A DNA stretch of 44,015 bases from positions 1 to 44,015 of the forward strand of contig DATMQA010000085.1 of assembly GCA_035566895.1 (NCBI GenBank), given 5' to 3'. The DNA comes from DATMQA01 sp035566895. GTDB lineage: Bacteria > Verrucomicrobiota > Verrucomicrobiia > Limisphaerales > UBA8199. The notes under the pieces were generated by a model. The model had not been told where the DNA came from, did not search any database, and was given only the letters and a program-made list of their open reading frames with translations. This document shows positions 24,454 through 32,842 of the stretch, piece after piece; position 1 is the stretch's first letter; the number at the start of each line of letters is the position of its first letter. A program made the translations under genes and the position numbers.

Positions 24454-24491
24454 AGTAAGGTTTTAGTAAGTTTCCGTCTGTAAGAAATAGC
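24454..24491 (+). promoter_or_regulatory. Bipartite ECF-promoter-like motif, copy A (kinase gene)
   Basis: AGTAAGGTT at 24454 and TGTAAG at 24479 are exactly 25 bp apart, with TTTCC between them at about 24471. The second box lies only 13 bp before the kinase ATG, so the transcript would have a very short leader or none. Confidence 0.6.
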
Positions 24492-27203
24492 ATGCATTCT
24501 GGCGATCAGTGTAGAGAGTGCGGAACCGCCATCCCGTCCGGCAGCCCGGGCGGGCTTTGCGGAAAGTGTCTCTTCGGGCTGGGGTTGGAGCGTGTCCAAG
24601 TGGAGCCCGAGAGCCTCGCCGCCGATGCCGCCCCGGAAGGCGCCGCCCAGCTCCCGGCGCAATCGGCTGGCTCGCCCGAAACGCCGCCCCAAGCCCCCCG
24701 CCCCAACCCGGGCACTATCGTGGTCCCGCACCTCACGGAAAAGCCCGGTGACACCATTGGCCGTTACAAGCTCCTCCAGCTCATCGGTGAAGGCGGTTTC
24801 GGCGTCGTCTATATGGCCCAGCAACAGGAGCCGGTCAAACGGCGCGTGGCACTCAAGATCGTCAAGCTGGGGATGGATACCAGGCAGGTAGTCGGACGCT
24901 TCGAGGCCGAGCGCCAGGCGCTGGCGCTCATGGACCACCCCAACATCGCCAAGGTGCTCGACGCGGGCGCCACCGACCAGGGCCGTCCTTATTTTGTCAT
25001 GGAATTGGTCAAGGGCATCCGCATCACCGATTACTGCGACCAGAACCATCTCTCTCCCCGGGAACGCCTGGACCTCTTCGTTCCCATCTGCCGTGCCATC
25101 CAGCACGCCCACCAAAAAGGAATCATTCACCGCGACATCAAACCCTCCAACGTCCTGGTCACGTTGCACGATGGTTTGCCCGTCCCCAAGATCATCGACT
25201 TCGGCATCGCCAAGGCGACGCAACAAGAGCTGACCGAGCACACGGTTTTTACCCAATTCGGCCAGTTCATCGGCACCCCGGCCTACATGAGTCCGGAGCA
25301 GGCCGAGATGAGTGGGCTGGACATCGATACTCGCAGCGACATCTACAGCCTTGGCGTGCTGCTCTACGAGTTGCTCACCGGCAAAACGCCTTTTGACGCC
25401 AAGGAGTTGCTGGCAGCCGGGCTTGAAGGAATGCGGCGCATGATTCGGGAGCAGGAACCGGCACGGCCCTCCACTCGCCTCAGCACCCTGTTGGCGGCCG
25501 AACTGACCACCACTGCCAAACACCGGCACGTCGAGGCTCCGAAGCTGGTCCGGCTGCTCCGCGGCGATTTGGACTGGATCGTCATGAAGTGCCTCGAAAA
25601 GGACCGCACCCGCCGTTACGAAACCGCCAGCAGTTTTGCCGAAGATATCGAGAGTTTTCTGCGAAACGAGCCGGTCAAGGCGCGCCCTCCCAGCACGGCT
25701 TACAGGCTGCAAAAATTCATCCGGCGCAACAAAGCGAGCTTCGCCGCTTCGGCCGCGGTAACTTTGGCGTTGCTGGCCGGCCTGGTGTTCTCAACCTCGA
25801 TGTTTCTCCGCGAGCAACAGGCGCGCCGCCAGAGCCAGGAAGTAACACGCATTTTTCAGGAAATGCTCAAGGGGGTCGGGCCGTCCGTCGCCCTGGGGCG
25901 CGATACGGTCTTGTTGCGGGAGGTTCTCGACAAAACCATCGATCATCTGGCGACAGACCTGAGGGACCAGCCGGCCGTGCAGGCCGAGATCTGGAATACC
26001 ATCGGGGAGGTTTATCGCGCGCTTGGCCACGCCAACCAGGCCGAGCAGATGCACCGGTTCGCGCGCGGCCTCCAAGGCAAGCCGACCGGCGGCCAGCGCG
26101 CCGAAGTGGCCACCTCGCTCAACGACCTCGCCGGAGTCCTCCGCGACCAGGGCAAACTCGCGGAGGCCGAGGCGCTGGGACGCGAGGTGCTGGAACTGCG
26201 TCTGAAGCCTCATGGCAAGGAACATCCGGAGGTGGCCATGGCGCTCAACAACCTGGCGCTCACGCTCCGCCAGGAGTGCAGGCTGGCTGAGGCCGAGTCC
26301 CTTCATCGCCGGGCGTTGGCAATGCAGCGACACCTTTTGACGAATCAGAACCAGGACGTTGCCGTCTCGCTGAACAACCTGGCGCTCACCCTCCGGGAAG
26401 AAGGCAAATTCAGTGAGGCGAAGGCAGACTTGGAGGAAGCCTTGAAGATGGAGCAAATCTTCTGGGGCAGCAATTCCCCCCTGACCGCCACCACTCTGGA
26501 TAACCTGGCCTTCGTACAACTCGACCTGGGCAGGCTTGACGAGGCCAGCGCCCTGGAAGGCCAATCCCTCGAACTACTGTGCAAACTCTTTCCCCGGGGG
26601 CATCCAGCCGTAGCCACAGGGCTTAATAACCTGGGGTTAATCCTGACTGCGCAAGACAACCTGCCCGAGGCCCAAGCCAAGCACGAGAGGGCGCTGGCCA
26701 TGCGCCGCGAACTGCGAGGCCCGGAGCATCCTGAGGTCGCCGCCTCGCTGGATAATCTGGCGCTGGTGCTCCGAAAACGAAAACAACTGGATGAAGCCCA
26801 GGTGGACGCGCAAGCCGCGCTGGCGATGCGCAAAGAACTCCTGGGGGACCGGCACCCAGCGGTGGCAGCTTCGCTTAACACGTGGGCGCTGGTGCTTGAG
26901 AGCAAAGGCCATTGGCCCGATGCCGAAAAGGCCTTTCACGACGCATTGGCGATTCAGCGCGAACGCCTGGGTCCCGACCATCCGGCCATTGCCACGACGT
27001 TGAACAACCTGGCGTTGTTATTGAGCGAGGAAAGTAAGGCGCATGAGGCGGCCACTACAATTCGTGAGGCCCTGGAGATGCGGGAGAAGTTGCTGGGGGA
27101 GCAGCATCCATCCGTCGCCGAATCGCGCAAAGATTTGACCCGGCTCCTGGCCTTGGAACGGCAGACCGCCAAGGGCCCGACCCCAGCCGCGGAGGTAAGA
27201 TAA
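24492..27203 (+). CDS. Membrane Ser/Thr protein kinase with N-terminal zinc ribbon and C-terminal TPR array, 903 aa
   Basis: Residues 7-26 form a CxxC...CxxC zinc ribbon. The kinase domain spans about 91-390: P-loop IGEGGFGVVY, ATP-binding K122 in VALKIV, catalytic loop HRDIKPSN (D215), DFG (D236), GTPAYMSPEQ and the APE-like region, all intact. A membrane span (about 416-438, FAASAAVTLALLAGLVFST) separates it from kinesin-light-chain-type TPRs from about 495 to 890 (LNNLALTLR, HPEVAxSLDNLAL). The kinase is therefore cytoplasmic and the TPRs extracytoplasmic. It follows a sigma gene by 137 bp, has its own motif A promoter, and is 4 bp from the next gene, a secreted solenoid protein. The kinase probably relays an envelope signal to the sigma factor; this is inference. 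Confidence 0.92.
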   Translation: MHSGDQCRECGTAIPSGSPGGLCGKCLFGLGLERVQVEPESLAADAAPEGAAQLPAQSAGSPETPPQAPRPNPGTIVVPHLTEKPGDTIGRYKLLQLIGEGGFGVVYMAQQQEPVKRRVALKIVKLGMDTRQVVGRFEAERQALALMDHPNIAKVLDAGATDQGRPYFVMELVKGIRITDYCDQNHLSPRERLDLFVPICRAIQHAHQKGIIHRDIKPSNVLVTLHDGLPVPKIIDFGIAKATQQELTEHTVFTQFGQFIGTPAYMSPEQAEMSGLDIDTRSDIYSLGVLLYELLTGKTPFDAKELLAAGLEGMRRMIREQEPARPSTRLSTLLAAELTTTAKHRHVEAPKLVRLLRGDLDWIVMKCLEKDRTRRYETASSFAEDIESFLRNEPVKARPPSTAYRLQKFIRRNKASFAASAAVTLALLAGLVFSTSMFLREQQARRQSQEVTRIFQEMLKGVGPSVALGRDTVLLREVLDKTIDHLATDLRDQPAVQAEIWNTIGEVYRALGHANQAEQMHRFARGLQGKPTGGQRAEVATSLNDLAGVLRDQGKLAEAEALGREVLELRLKPHGKEHPEVAMALNNLALTLRQECRLAEAESLHRRALAMQRHLLTNQNQDVAVSLNNLALTLREEGKFSEAKADLEEALKMEQIFWGSNSPLTATTLDNLAFVQLDLGRLDEASALEGQSLELLCKLFPRGHPAVATGLNNLGLILTAQDNLPEAQAKHERALAMRRELRGPEHPEVAASLDNLALVLRKRKQLDEAQVDAQAALAMRKELLGDRHPAVAASLNTWALVLESKGHWPDAEKAFHDALAIQRERLGPDHPAIATTLNNLALLLSEESKAHEAATTIREALEMREKLLGEQHPSVAESRKDLTRLLALERQTAKGPTPAAEVR

Positions 27204-27207
27204 CTCC

Positions 27208-29376
27208 ATGAATTCCGCCGCGAAAATCGGGCTTCTGACGCTGGTCGCTGGCTTGGCTGCGCTCAACGCGCTGGGTGCCCAGGGAACGGTTGACTTCGAC
27301 AACGGTGGCACCGTCAATGCCCCGAACTATGGGCCCGAGCCTGGCAGCCCGACCCTCTCCAAAAGCGGCAGCACCAGCTACGGCGGTTCGGCACTGGCAG
27401 GCGCCGGCTATCGTGCTCAACTCTTCTATGCCGCGGGCTCCGGTCAGCCGGAATCTGCCCTGGTTGGCTCTTCGATAACCACTTTCACCACTGGCGGTTT
27501 TGTGTCCGCGCTGACCGACACGTTATCTACGGTGGCCCCAGGGGGAGCGGCCACTATCCAGATCCGGGTCTGGGACAACAGCAGCGGCTCGTATTCCAGT
27601 TGGAGTTTGGCGCAAACGGACTGGCAATCGGGTAAGCTCGCGGCGGGCAAGTCGCCTTTGTTTTCGGTCGCGATGACGGGAGGTGGAGGGATTCCCCCGG
27701 CTCCGCCAGCCGTTCTAAACGGCCTGGTCAGCTTTAACATCTACTGGACGAGTTACAACTCGGCAGGGATTACCAACCAACCCGTCAGCCAAGCGGTGCC
27801 CGCGGGCCAAACCGCGACATTCAGCGTAGGGGCAAGCGGGACGCCGCCTCTCACCTACCAATGGCGCTTCAATGGGTCCGCCATCCCCGGAGCCGCCGCC
27901 AGCAGCTACACCGTTTTGAGTGTCCAACCCTCCAACACCGGTCCCTACACGGTAGTCGTCGGCAACCTTGGGGGCTCTGTGACCAGCACCGTTGCCACTC
28001 TATCCCTGCTCACCACGAACCCCTGGATTGCAAACGCTTCCGCCAAATGGGAAACAGCTTCCAATTGGGGACTGGCCGTGCCGCCGGGCTACACCCAATG
28101 GGCCCTCATCACCAATGCCGGCACCAAGCAGGTCACCATCGACGCCACCACGTCCGGCAGTTTCTCCAATTCGATGACGGTGACGAATCTCACTATCGGC
28201 GCGCCCAGTGGTGCGACCAATACCCTGTCCGTCACGAATGCCGGCACAAATCTGCCGTTGCACGTTTTGTTTCAGCTCGACCTTTCCAGCAACGCCGCTC
28301 TGAGCCTGTATAACTCCAGCCTCGAGGTGGACGGGACGCTCACGGTGGGCAGCAGCGGTCCAAGCTTCGCTGTTGCCACCATCTCGAACGCTACACTTAG
28401 CGCCGGTACCCTCAACGTCGGTAGCAGTGCCGGTGGCTTGGGCAGCCTCGTCATTCAAAGCAATGCCGTCGTCAATGTCAGTTCGAACATCACCATCGTC
28501 AGCAGTTCCCTCTCTTCGACCAGTTCCATCAGCATCAGTGGCGGCTCGCTCATCGCGTCCAATGGTTTGGTTCAAATTGGGCCGACGGGCAGCGGCCAGC
28601 TCCTCATTTCGGGAGGCAGCCACACCCTTCGCCAGCTTCGGCTCGGCAGCACCAATGCCAGCGGCTCCGGCTTCTTCCACATGTCTGGTGGTTCACTCAA
28701 AATCCTTGGTCACGGCACCGGCCCGGGCGCTGGGCTGGACTCAAATTTCATTATCGTGGACGGCGGCGACCTGGATGGCAGCGGGACCAGCATTACCATC
28801 GGCGACGGCCACGACTCCAACGCCTACTTGGCCGGCAACGGCCTGGGCCAGTACGCCGCGATGTATGTCGGCTATTCCCCGGGCGTCACCGGCACCTACA
28901 TCCAATCCGATACCAGCACTATGTTCATCTCCACCAACCTGATTGTCGGCGACTGCCTCGGCAGTGCCGTCGGGCTGGTGACCCTGAACGGCGGCACCCT
29001 TTACGTCACCAATGCCGCGCACACCGCCCTTCTCGATGTGCGCAATGGCGTCTTCCAGCTCAATTCAAATGCCACTCTCGTGGTGGACAACCTCGTCTTG
29101 ACTAATGGCTGCGGTGTGTTCGCGCTGAACGGCGGCACGTTGATTCCCTTTCACCCGCCCCTTCTCCCCCCGCGCACCGTTCCCCTGTCGTCCGGCGGCA
29201 ATTTCGGCTTGAGTTTTCAGACGATGGGCAACCAAACCTACCTCATCCAGCAAAAAACCAACCTGGCGGCCGACTGGGTGCTCTACACCAACTTTGTCGG
29301 CGACGGCTCTCAACTTCGACTGGTCATCCCGATCACCAACGCCCCGAACCGGTTCTTCCGCGTTCTGCCCCAGTAA
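27208..29376 (+). CDS. Secreted Ig-like and beta-solenoid surface protein, 722 aa
   Basis: A signal peptide (KIGLLTLVAGLAALNALGA) precedes a Gly/Ser/Thr-rich, all-beta protein. Residues about 189-267 form an immunoglobulin-like domain (AGQTATFSVGASGTPPLTYQWRFNG, SNTGPYTVVVGN). From about 275 to 640, repeats such as VNVSSNITIVSSS and LISGGSHTLRQLRLGST are typical of passenger beta-solenoids. The C-terminal module (TYLIQQKTNLAADWVLYTNF and NRFFRVLPQ) recurs at the end of many Verrucomicrobia surface proteins. No barrel is present, so it is secreted or bound to the surface. The start, 4 bp after the kinase stop, shows co-transcription with the kinase. Confidence 0.85.
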   Translation: MNSAAKIGLLTLVAGLAALNALGAQGTVDFDNGGTVNAPNYGPEPGSPTLSKSGSTSYGGSALAGAGYRAQLFYAAGSGQPESALVGSSITTFTTGGFVSALTDTLSTVAPGGAATIQIRVWDNSSGSYSSWSLAQTDWQSGKLAAGKSPLFSVAMTGGGGIPPAPPAVLNGLVSFNIYWTSYNSAGITNQPVSQAVPAGQTATFSVGASGTPPLTYQWRFNGSAIPGAAASSYTVLSVQPSNTGPYTVVVGNLGGSVTSTVATLSLLTTNPWIANASAKWETASNWGLAVPPGYTQWALITNAGTKQVTIDATTSGSFSNSMTVTNLTIGAPSGATNTLSVTNAGTNLPLHVLFQLDLSSNAALSLYNSSLEVDGTLTVGSSGPSFAVATISNATLSAGTLNVGSSAGGLGSLVIQSNAVVNVSSNITIVSSSLSSTSSISISGGSLIASNGLVQIGPTGSGQLLISGGSHTLRQLRLGSTNASGSGFFHMSGGSLKILGHGTGPGAGLDSNFIIVDGGDLDGSGTSITIGDGHDSNAYLAGNGLGQYAAMYVGYSPGVTGTYIQSDTSTMFISTNLIVGDCLGSAVGLVTLNGGTLYVTNAAHTALLDVRNGVFQLNSNATLVVDNLVLTNGCGVFALNGGTLIPFHPPLLPPRTVPLSSGGNFGLSFQTMGNQTYLIQQKTNLAADWVLYTNFVGDGSQLRLVIPITNAPNRFFRVLPQ

Positions 29377-29428
29377 CCGCCTTCTGGCTTGGCGCGATAG
29401 AAGGCGGGCGTCCTCAGCTCTTCAAGGC

Positions 29429-29466
29429 CTGTAAGGTTCGCCGACTTTTCCTGCGGGAAAGGATGG
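29429..29466 (+). promoter_or_regulatory. Bipartite ECF-promoter-like motif, copy B (42-residue ORF)
   Basis: CTGTAAGGTT starts at 29429 and a weaker second box GGGAAAGG lies at 29455, the same 25-bp offset as the other copies, with the shared TTTTCCT at about 29446. It precedes a 42-residue ORF at 29521. Confidence 0.55.
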
Positions 29467-29520
29467 AAGCAATGCAAACGAACGTCTCACAAACCAACTT
29501 GAAAACCGCAGGAGATTCTT

Positions 29521-29649
29521 ATGCAAGCTAAACTCGCTCAATCCGGTTTCGGTCGCATCCTCCTTCACCTGGCCTGCGCCTGGCACGACCATAAATACCA
29601 GTGGCATTGGCGCGGCATCCGCCGTGAAATCCGAGGTTCTCTCCCCTGA
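29521..29649 (+). CDS. Small ORF, 42 aa, downstream of motif B
   Basis: ATG 29521 has a good ribosome binding site (CAGGAGATTCTT). The predicted protein begins MQAKLAQSGFGRILLHLACA and ends EIRGSLP; it is rich in His, Trp and Arg and has a short hydrophobic helix at residues 12-20. It is below usual gene-calling limits. Its own motif B and position between motifs B and C support expression. No family is recognised. It may instead be an untranslated leader segment. Confidence 0.45.
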   Translation: MQAKLAQSGFGRILLHLACAWHDHKYQWHWRGIRREIRGSLP

Positions 29650-29715
29650 GAGCATAGCGGGTTTTGACGCGTAACCCCACAGTGGGTCTGTCCGAACCCG
29701 TTTGTTCTTTCCGGT

Positions 29716-29752
29716 CTGTAAGGTTTCCGAATTTTTCCTTCTGTAAAAGATG
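29716..29752 (+). promoter_or_regulatory. Bipartite ECF-promoter-like motif, copy C (29792 gene)
   Basis: CTGTAAGGTTTCCGAATTTT runs from 29716, with TGTAAAAG at 29742, exactly 25 bp after the first TGTAA. It lies about 40 bp before the start of the lipocalin-like protein gene. Confidence 0.65.
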
Positions 29753-29791
29753 AACAGCTAAAACCAAACAAACACAAACAACAACGCTCTT

Positions 29792-30787
29792 ATGAAAACG
29801 ACTATTATCCGTCTGCTGGTAATCCTGCCCCTTCTCTGCAGCTCTATGCCGGGCCACGCTGCTGAACGTTTTGCCGGACGCTTCAAAGGCGAAGGGTTGA
29901 TGCTCGAGGCCCAAGGGGACCAGGGCAACTACACCGGAACAATAACGCTCGCAGAAAACGCTTTCAAATTCACGGCGGCCGAAAAAGGAGATGAATTAGC
30001 CGGCTCCTTCGCGACGCCGGATGGCCAGTTCGATTTCAAGGCCGCGATCAAAGGCGAGGACCTCACCCTCACCACCGGAGAAACGCACTATAAACTCACG
30101 CGCCTGAACGGCAATCCCCTGGCCAAGGCTAAAGCCGGCGACGCGACCGGTGGGAAAATTAAGAATTTCGTGCGCCAGCAAGGCGGCGGATTCCTGAGCC
30201 ATTTCGTCAGTGCGGTCGCCGGCAACAAAGGACAGGTCAGTCAATCGGCGAGCGCGGCGGCCTTTGACACTCTGGCCACCATGGGGCAAGCACAGGTAGC
30301 CCAGCCCGACCCCGGTGCGCTTGCGCCTCCGGTCGGCGGCCAGTCGGTCGCCGGCGTCCCTGGCTTCAACGGCGGCAACGGCGTGGCCGTCTCGGGCGCT
30401 GACCCCCGCGTTTCCGGCTTGCTCGGAACCTGGGTCAAAACTGAGCAGACTCTGGTGAATGGTGCAAGCTCCACCAAAGTGCTCTACGCGGTCCTCCGCG
30501 ACGATGGCGCCATGCTCATCACGGTCGCTCCACAGTCTGCGCGCAATTTCTCCAACAAGCTGGGCAATGGCCTGCCGCCAACAACCGGCGCGGGTCAAAA
30601 CGCCGATGCGGATGTGCGCGGCCGTTGGAGCAGTAACGGAGCCACCCTCACCATTGCCTACGAAGGAGGCGTCACTGCCCAATACGCCTGCGAGGTCCGC
30701 CCTAATGTGAGCGGGTGGCTCATTCTCCGCATCCAGGGCGCTGATGGCTCGCCGGTCCAGGAATGGAGCAAAGCCAACTCTGACTGA
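29792..30787 (+). CDS. Exported lipocalin-like beta protein, 331 aa
   Basis: A signal peptide (IIRLLVILPLLCSSMPGHAAE) precedes a beta-rich domain at residues 24-105 with a GRFKGEGLMLEAQGDQGNYT start and GSFATPDGQFDFKAAIKG repeats. A Gly/Ala-rich linker follows (about 115-210). A second beta domain (about 211-325) begins LLGTWVKTEQTL, the GxW signature of lipocalin-like folds, and includes GRWSSNGATLTIAYEG. It seems to be a two-domain barrel protein with a flexible middle. No Shine-Dalgarno is visible. It lies 108 bp before the gp19-like gene, with no motif between them, so they are probably one operon under motif C. Confidence 0.7.
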   Translation: MKTTIIRLLVILPLLCSSMPGHAAERFAGRFKGEGLMLEAQGDQGNYTGTITLAENAFKFTAAEKGDELAGSFATPDGQFDFKAAIKGEDLTLTTGETHYKLTRLNGNPLAKAKAGDATGGKIKNFVRQQGGGFLSHFVSAVAGNKGQVSQSASAAAFDTLATMGQAQVAQPDPGALAPPVGGQSVAGVPGFNGGNGVAVSGADPRVSGLLGTWVKTEQTLVNGASSTKVLYAVLRDDGAMLITVAPQSARNFSNKLGNGLPPTTGAGQNADADVRGRWSSNGATLTIAYEGGVTAQYACEVRPNVSGWLILRIQGADGSPVQEWSKANSD

Positions 30788-30895
30788 CTTTGGGCTGTGT
30801 CCCCGCAGGAATACATCATCTTTTCGATTTTCAGCGCAAATCAATAAACACAAAAACAGAAACTCCAAATAATAACCAAAGAAAGGACTCAAACT

Positions 30896-31990
30896 ATGAA
30901 AACAAACCGCAGAAACCTCCTCAAAAATATCAGTCGAGCCGCAGCCTCGATGCTGTCCGCGTTAGTGGTCGCCGCCAATGTCAATGGAGCGACAACTCTT
31001 GTCCCGGGCAACAGCGGAACGGTTTTGGGCTTCGGCCCGGGTGCCACACCTCCCCCAAACCTGGCTCCGCCCCCGAACCTTGCTCAAGGGGTTCCCCCTG
31101 TTGGGACCGGGCCGGGCCACGGCCACCTGGCTCTTGAGTTAGGCAGCGCCTTCGTGGGCTGGTTGGATTCAGTCGAGGGTGGGGACCCGGTTGGACAACT
31201 GTCTTCAGTGAGTGGTGCCTCCGATACGAGCGGAAACAAACTCGGGACCACCAAGCATGAAGAAATCACGCTGACGTGCGGCACAGGGATGGACAACGGG
31301 TTTTATAACTGGCTGAGTGAGACTCTGACGCCCAATCCCACTCGCACGGTGTCGCGGAGAACCGGCACTATCCTTGTCCTTGATAGCAATTCCAAGGAAA
31401 TCTCACAGCTTTCGTTCACCGATGCGTTCATTAGCGAGATCGATTTTCCGGCGCTGGATCGGGCCTCGAGAGCCCCAGCGTTAATGAAAGTCAAATTGCT
31501 TCCGCTAACCAGCCGCTGGACGTACGGCAAAGGAGCAGGCGTGCTCCACGCCACTCCACCGCCGGCGGGAGGGCTGTCCGATAACTTCCACGTCTTAATT
31601 GAAGGCTTGGACGCGACGAGAGTGAGTAAAGTCTCCGCGTTGGTGATCAAACAGACCGTGGGCTCGGCCGCGTTCGGAGCGCCGAGCAGTGGGCTGGTGA
31701 TTTCGAACCTGGCTCTCACCATTCCGCAAGCTGACGCGTCGTCGTTCCAAAACTGGTTTGAGGATTTTGTAGTCAAGGGGGATTGCGGCACAGCTAAGGA
31801 GAAGAAGGGTTCGCTGGTGTTCCTTTCGTCAAACCTCAGGGAACCTGTGTTCACTCTCAACCTTACTCATCTGGGCATCTCGCGCCTCGGCTTCGAGAAG
31901 GCCGTGACCGCGACCGGCCTTCTTCCTGAGTTGCGAGCCGAAATGTATTGCGGCGGCGTAGGCCTCAATGTTGGCAGCTCAAAGCCCTGA
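30896..31990 (+). CDS. Tat-exported protein with two phage tail-tube (gp19)-like domains, 364 aa
   Basis: The N-terminus, MKTNRRNLLKNISRA, has a twin-arginine motif and a hydrophobic segment (SMLSALVVAANVNGA). Then come two related domains like the T4 gp19 tail-tube family. Domain 1 (about 75-218) has KHEEITLTCGTGMDNGFYNW, RRTGTILVLDSN and FISEIDFPALD. Domain 2 (about 225-360) has NFHVLIEGLDATRVSKVSAL, FQNWFEDFVVKGD and RLGFEKAVTATG. Phage and injection-system tube proteins are cytoplasmic when made, so export is unusual. The start ATG has AAAGGA 11 bp upstream. It stands downstream of the lipocalin-like protein with no tail, sheath or baseplate genes, so it is unlikely to be part of a tail. 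Confidence 0.78.
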   Translation: MKTNRRNLLKNISRAAASMLSALVVAANVNGATTLVPGNSGTVLGFGPGATPPPNLAPPPNLAQGVPPVGTGPGHGHLALELGSAFVGWLDSVEGGDPVGQLSSVSGASDTSGNKLGTTKHEEITLTCGTGMDNGFYNWLSETLTPNPTRTVSRRTGTILVLDSNSKEISQLSFTDAFISEIDFPALDRASRAPALMKVKLLPLTSRWTYGKGAGVLHATPPPAGGLSDNFHVLIEGLDATRVSKVSALVIKQTVGSAAFGAPSSGLVISNLALTIPQADASSFQNWFEDFVVKGDCGTAKEKKGSLVFLSSNLREPVFTLNLTHLGISRLGFEKAVTATGLLPELRAEMYCGGVGLNVGSSKP

Positions 31991-32009
31991 GCCGCCGGCG
32001 GCCAAACGC

Positions 32010-32047
32010 CTGTAAGGTTCTCCAAGTTTTCCTGTTGTAAGAGGTGA
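32010..32047 (+). promoter_or_regulatory. Bipartite ECF-promoter-like motif, copy D (32128 gene)
   Basis: CTGTAAGGTTCTCCAAGTTT runs from 32010, with TGTAAGAGGTGAA at 32036, again 25 bp after the first box. The next gene begins at 32128 and has its own ribosome binding site. Confidence 0.65.
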
Positions 32048-32127
32048 AAGCCAACAACAAATGGCCAAAAACAAAAACAGAAACCCGGACGCTAGTCGTC
32101 CAAAACAAAAAGAAAGGAATAAAAGTA

Positions 32128-32348
32128 TGAAAAACACGATCGCAAACAGCCGGCTCGCCCTCCGCCCCAACTTCGCGCTGCTCCCTCTCTGCCTGGCGCT
32201 GGTGGCCGGCAATGGCGCCCTCGCTCTCGCCAACGCCCATTATGGAACCGGCGGCCACCCAGGCATCAGCCGAACCTCGGGCCACTCCCTGAGCAAAGCC
32301 AGCGGCCTCCAGGTGGACTGGGTCTCGTGGATTCGCCGTTTCTTTTAA
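32128..32348 (+). CDS. Small exported protein, 73 aa
   Basis: ATG 32128 follows AAAGGA by about 9 bp; an earlier frame start at 32061 lacks this signal and adds a lysine/asparagine-rich stretch. The protein has a signal peptide (ALRPNFALLPLCLALVAGNGALA) and a mature part of about 40 residues, with GTGGHPGISRTSGHS and a Trp-containing end (VDWVSWIRRFF). No family is recognised. It lies alone under motif D and is followed by a strong terminator, so it is a small one-gene unit of the presumed sigma regulon. Confidence 0.65.
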
Positions 32349-32402
32349 ATTCCAACGCGCTCGCCCTTCATCATTAGGGACGAAAGCTTCCCTCACCCCG
32401 CG

Positions 32403-32442
32403 CCCCTGCCGGCCACCCCGCCGGCAGGGGTGCTCCTTTTAG
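32403..32442 (+). terminator. Rho-independent terminator after the 32128 gene
   Basis: A perfect 11-bp stem, CCCCTGCCGGC (32403-32413) and GCCGGCAGGGG (32420-32430), with a 6-base loop, is followed by TGCTCCTTTTAG. The U-run is short, but the stem is very stable. Confidence 0.8.
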
Positions 32443-32588
32443 TCACATGACGGCTTTGGACCTTGGACTTTGGGCTTCGGACTGGCGCCTATGCCGGACT
32501 GGCGGCTTTCCGACTCTCTCCGGAAAGCAGGCGTCGGCTGATGCCCAGCGTGGAGTTCCAAGGCAGTACGACCACAATCCAAAATCCA

Positions 32589-32755
32589 AAATTCCTGGGA
32601 CGGTTGGGACGGCCCGGGACGGTCGTGGGACGGCTGCAAAAGTGAGAATCGCCCGTGTTTACCGGCCTTGGGACGGTGGGACGGCTGTACACCCCCAAGG
32701 CACCCACTATCCCCCCTCTTCGTCTCCGCCCTTCCTGGACCCGCTTTTAACGGCC
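32589..32755 (+). repeat. Dispersed ~168-bp intergenic element, copy 2
   Basis: Nearly identical to 20681-20848, with the same order of GGGACGG boxes and GAGAATCGCCCGTGTTTACC. It lies about 145 bp after the terminator of the 32128 gene, in a 975-bp gap without genes. Confidence 0.85.
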
Positions 32756-32770
32756 ATCCGCCTGGCCGCG

Positions 32771-32800
32771 ATCTACACCTATCTACACCTATCTACACCA
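32771..32800 (+). repeat. 10-bp tandem repeat (ATCTACACCT), three units
   Basis: Three consecutive 10-mers ATCTACACCT, the last ending in A. It is the first of three different 10-bp arrays in this gap. Confidence 0.9.
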
Positions 32801-32842
32801 AAACGCAGACCGGCCGCACGGTGAGCAAAGCCTCGGACATTC

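Noticed and set aside
24327..25712. 461-codon open frame on the minus strand
   Set aside because: It is the antisense of the intact Ser/Thr kinase domain, a common shadow in GC-rich DNA.
30896..31990. Part of a prophage or contractile injection system
   Set aside because: No sheath, baseplate, spike, capsid or terminase genes are near, and the protein has a Tat-type signal.
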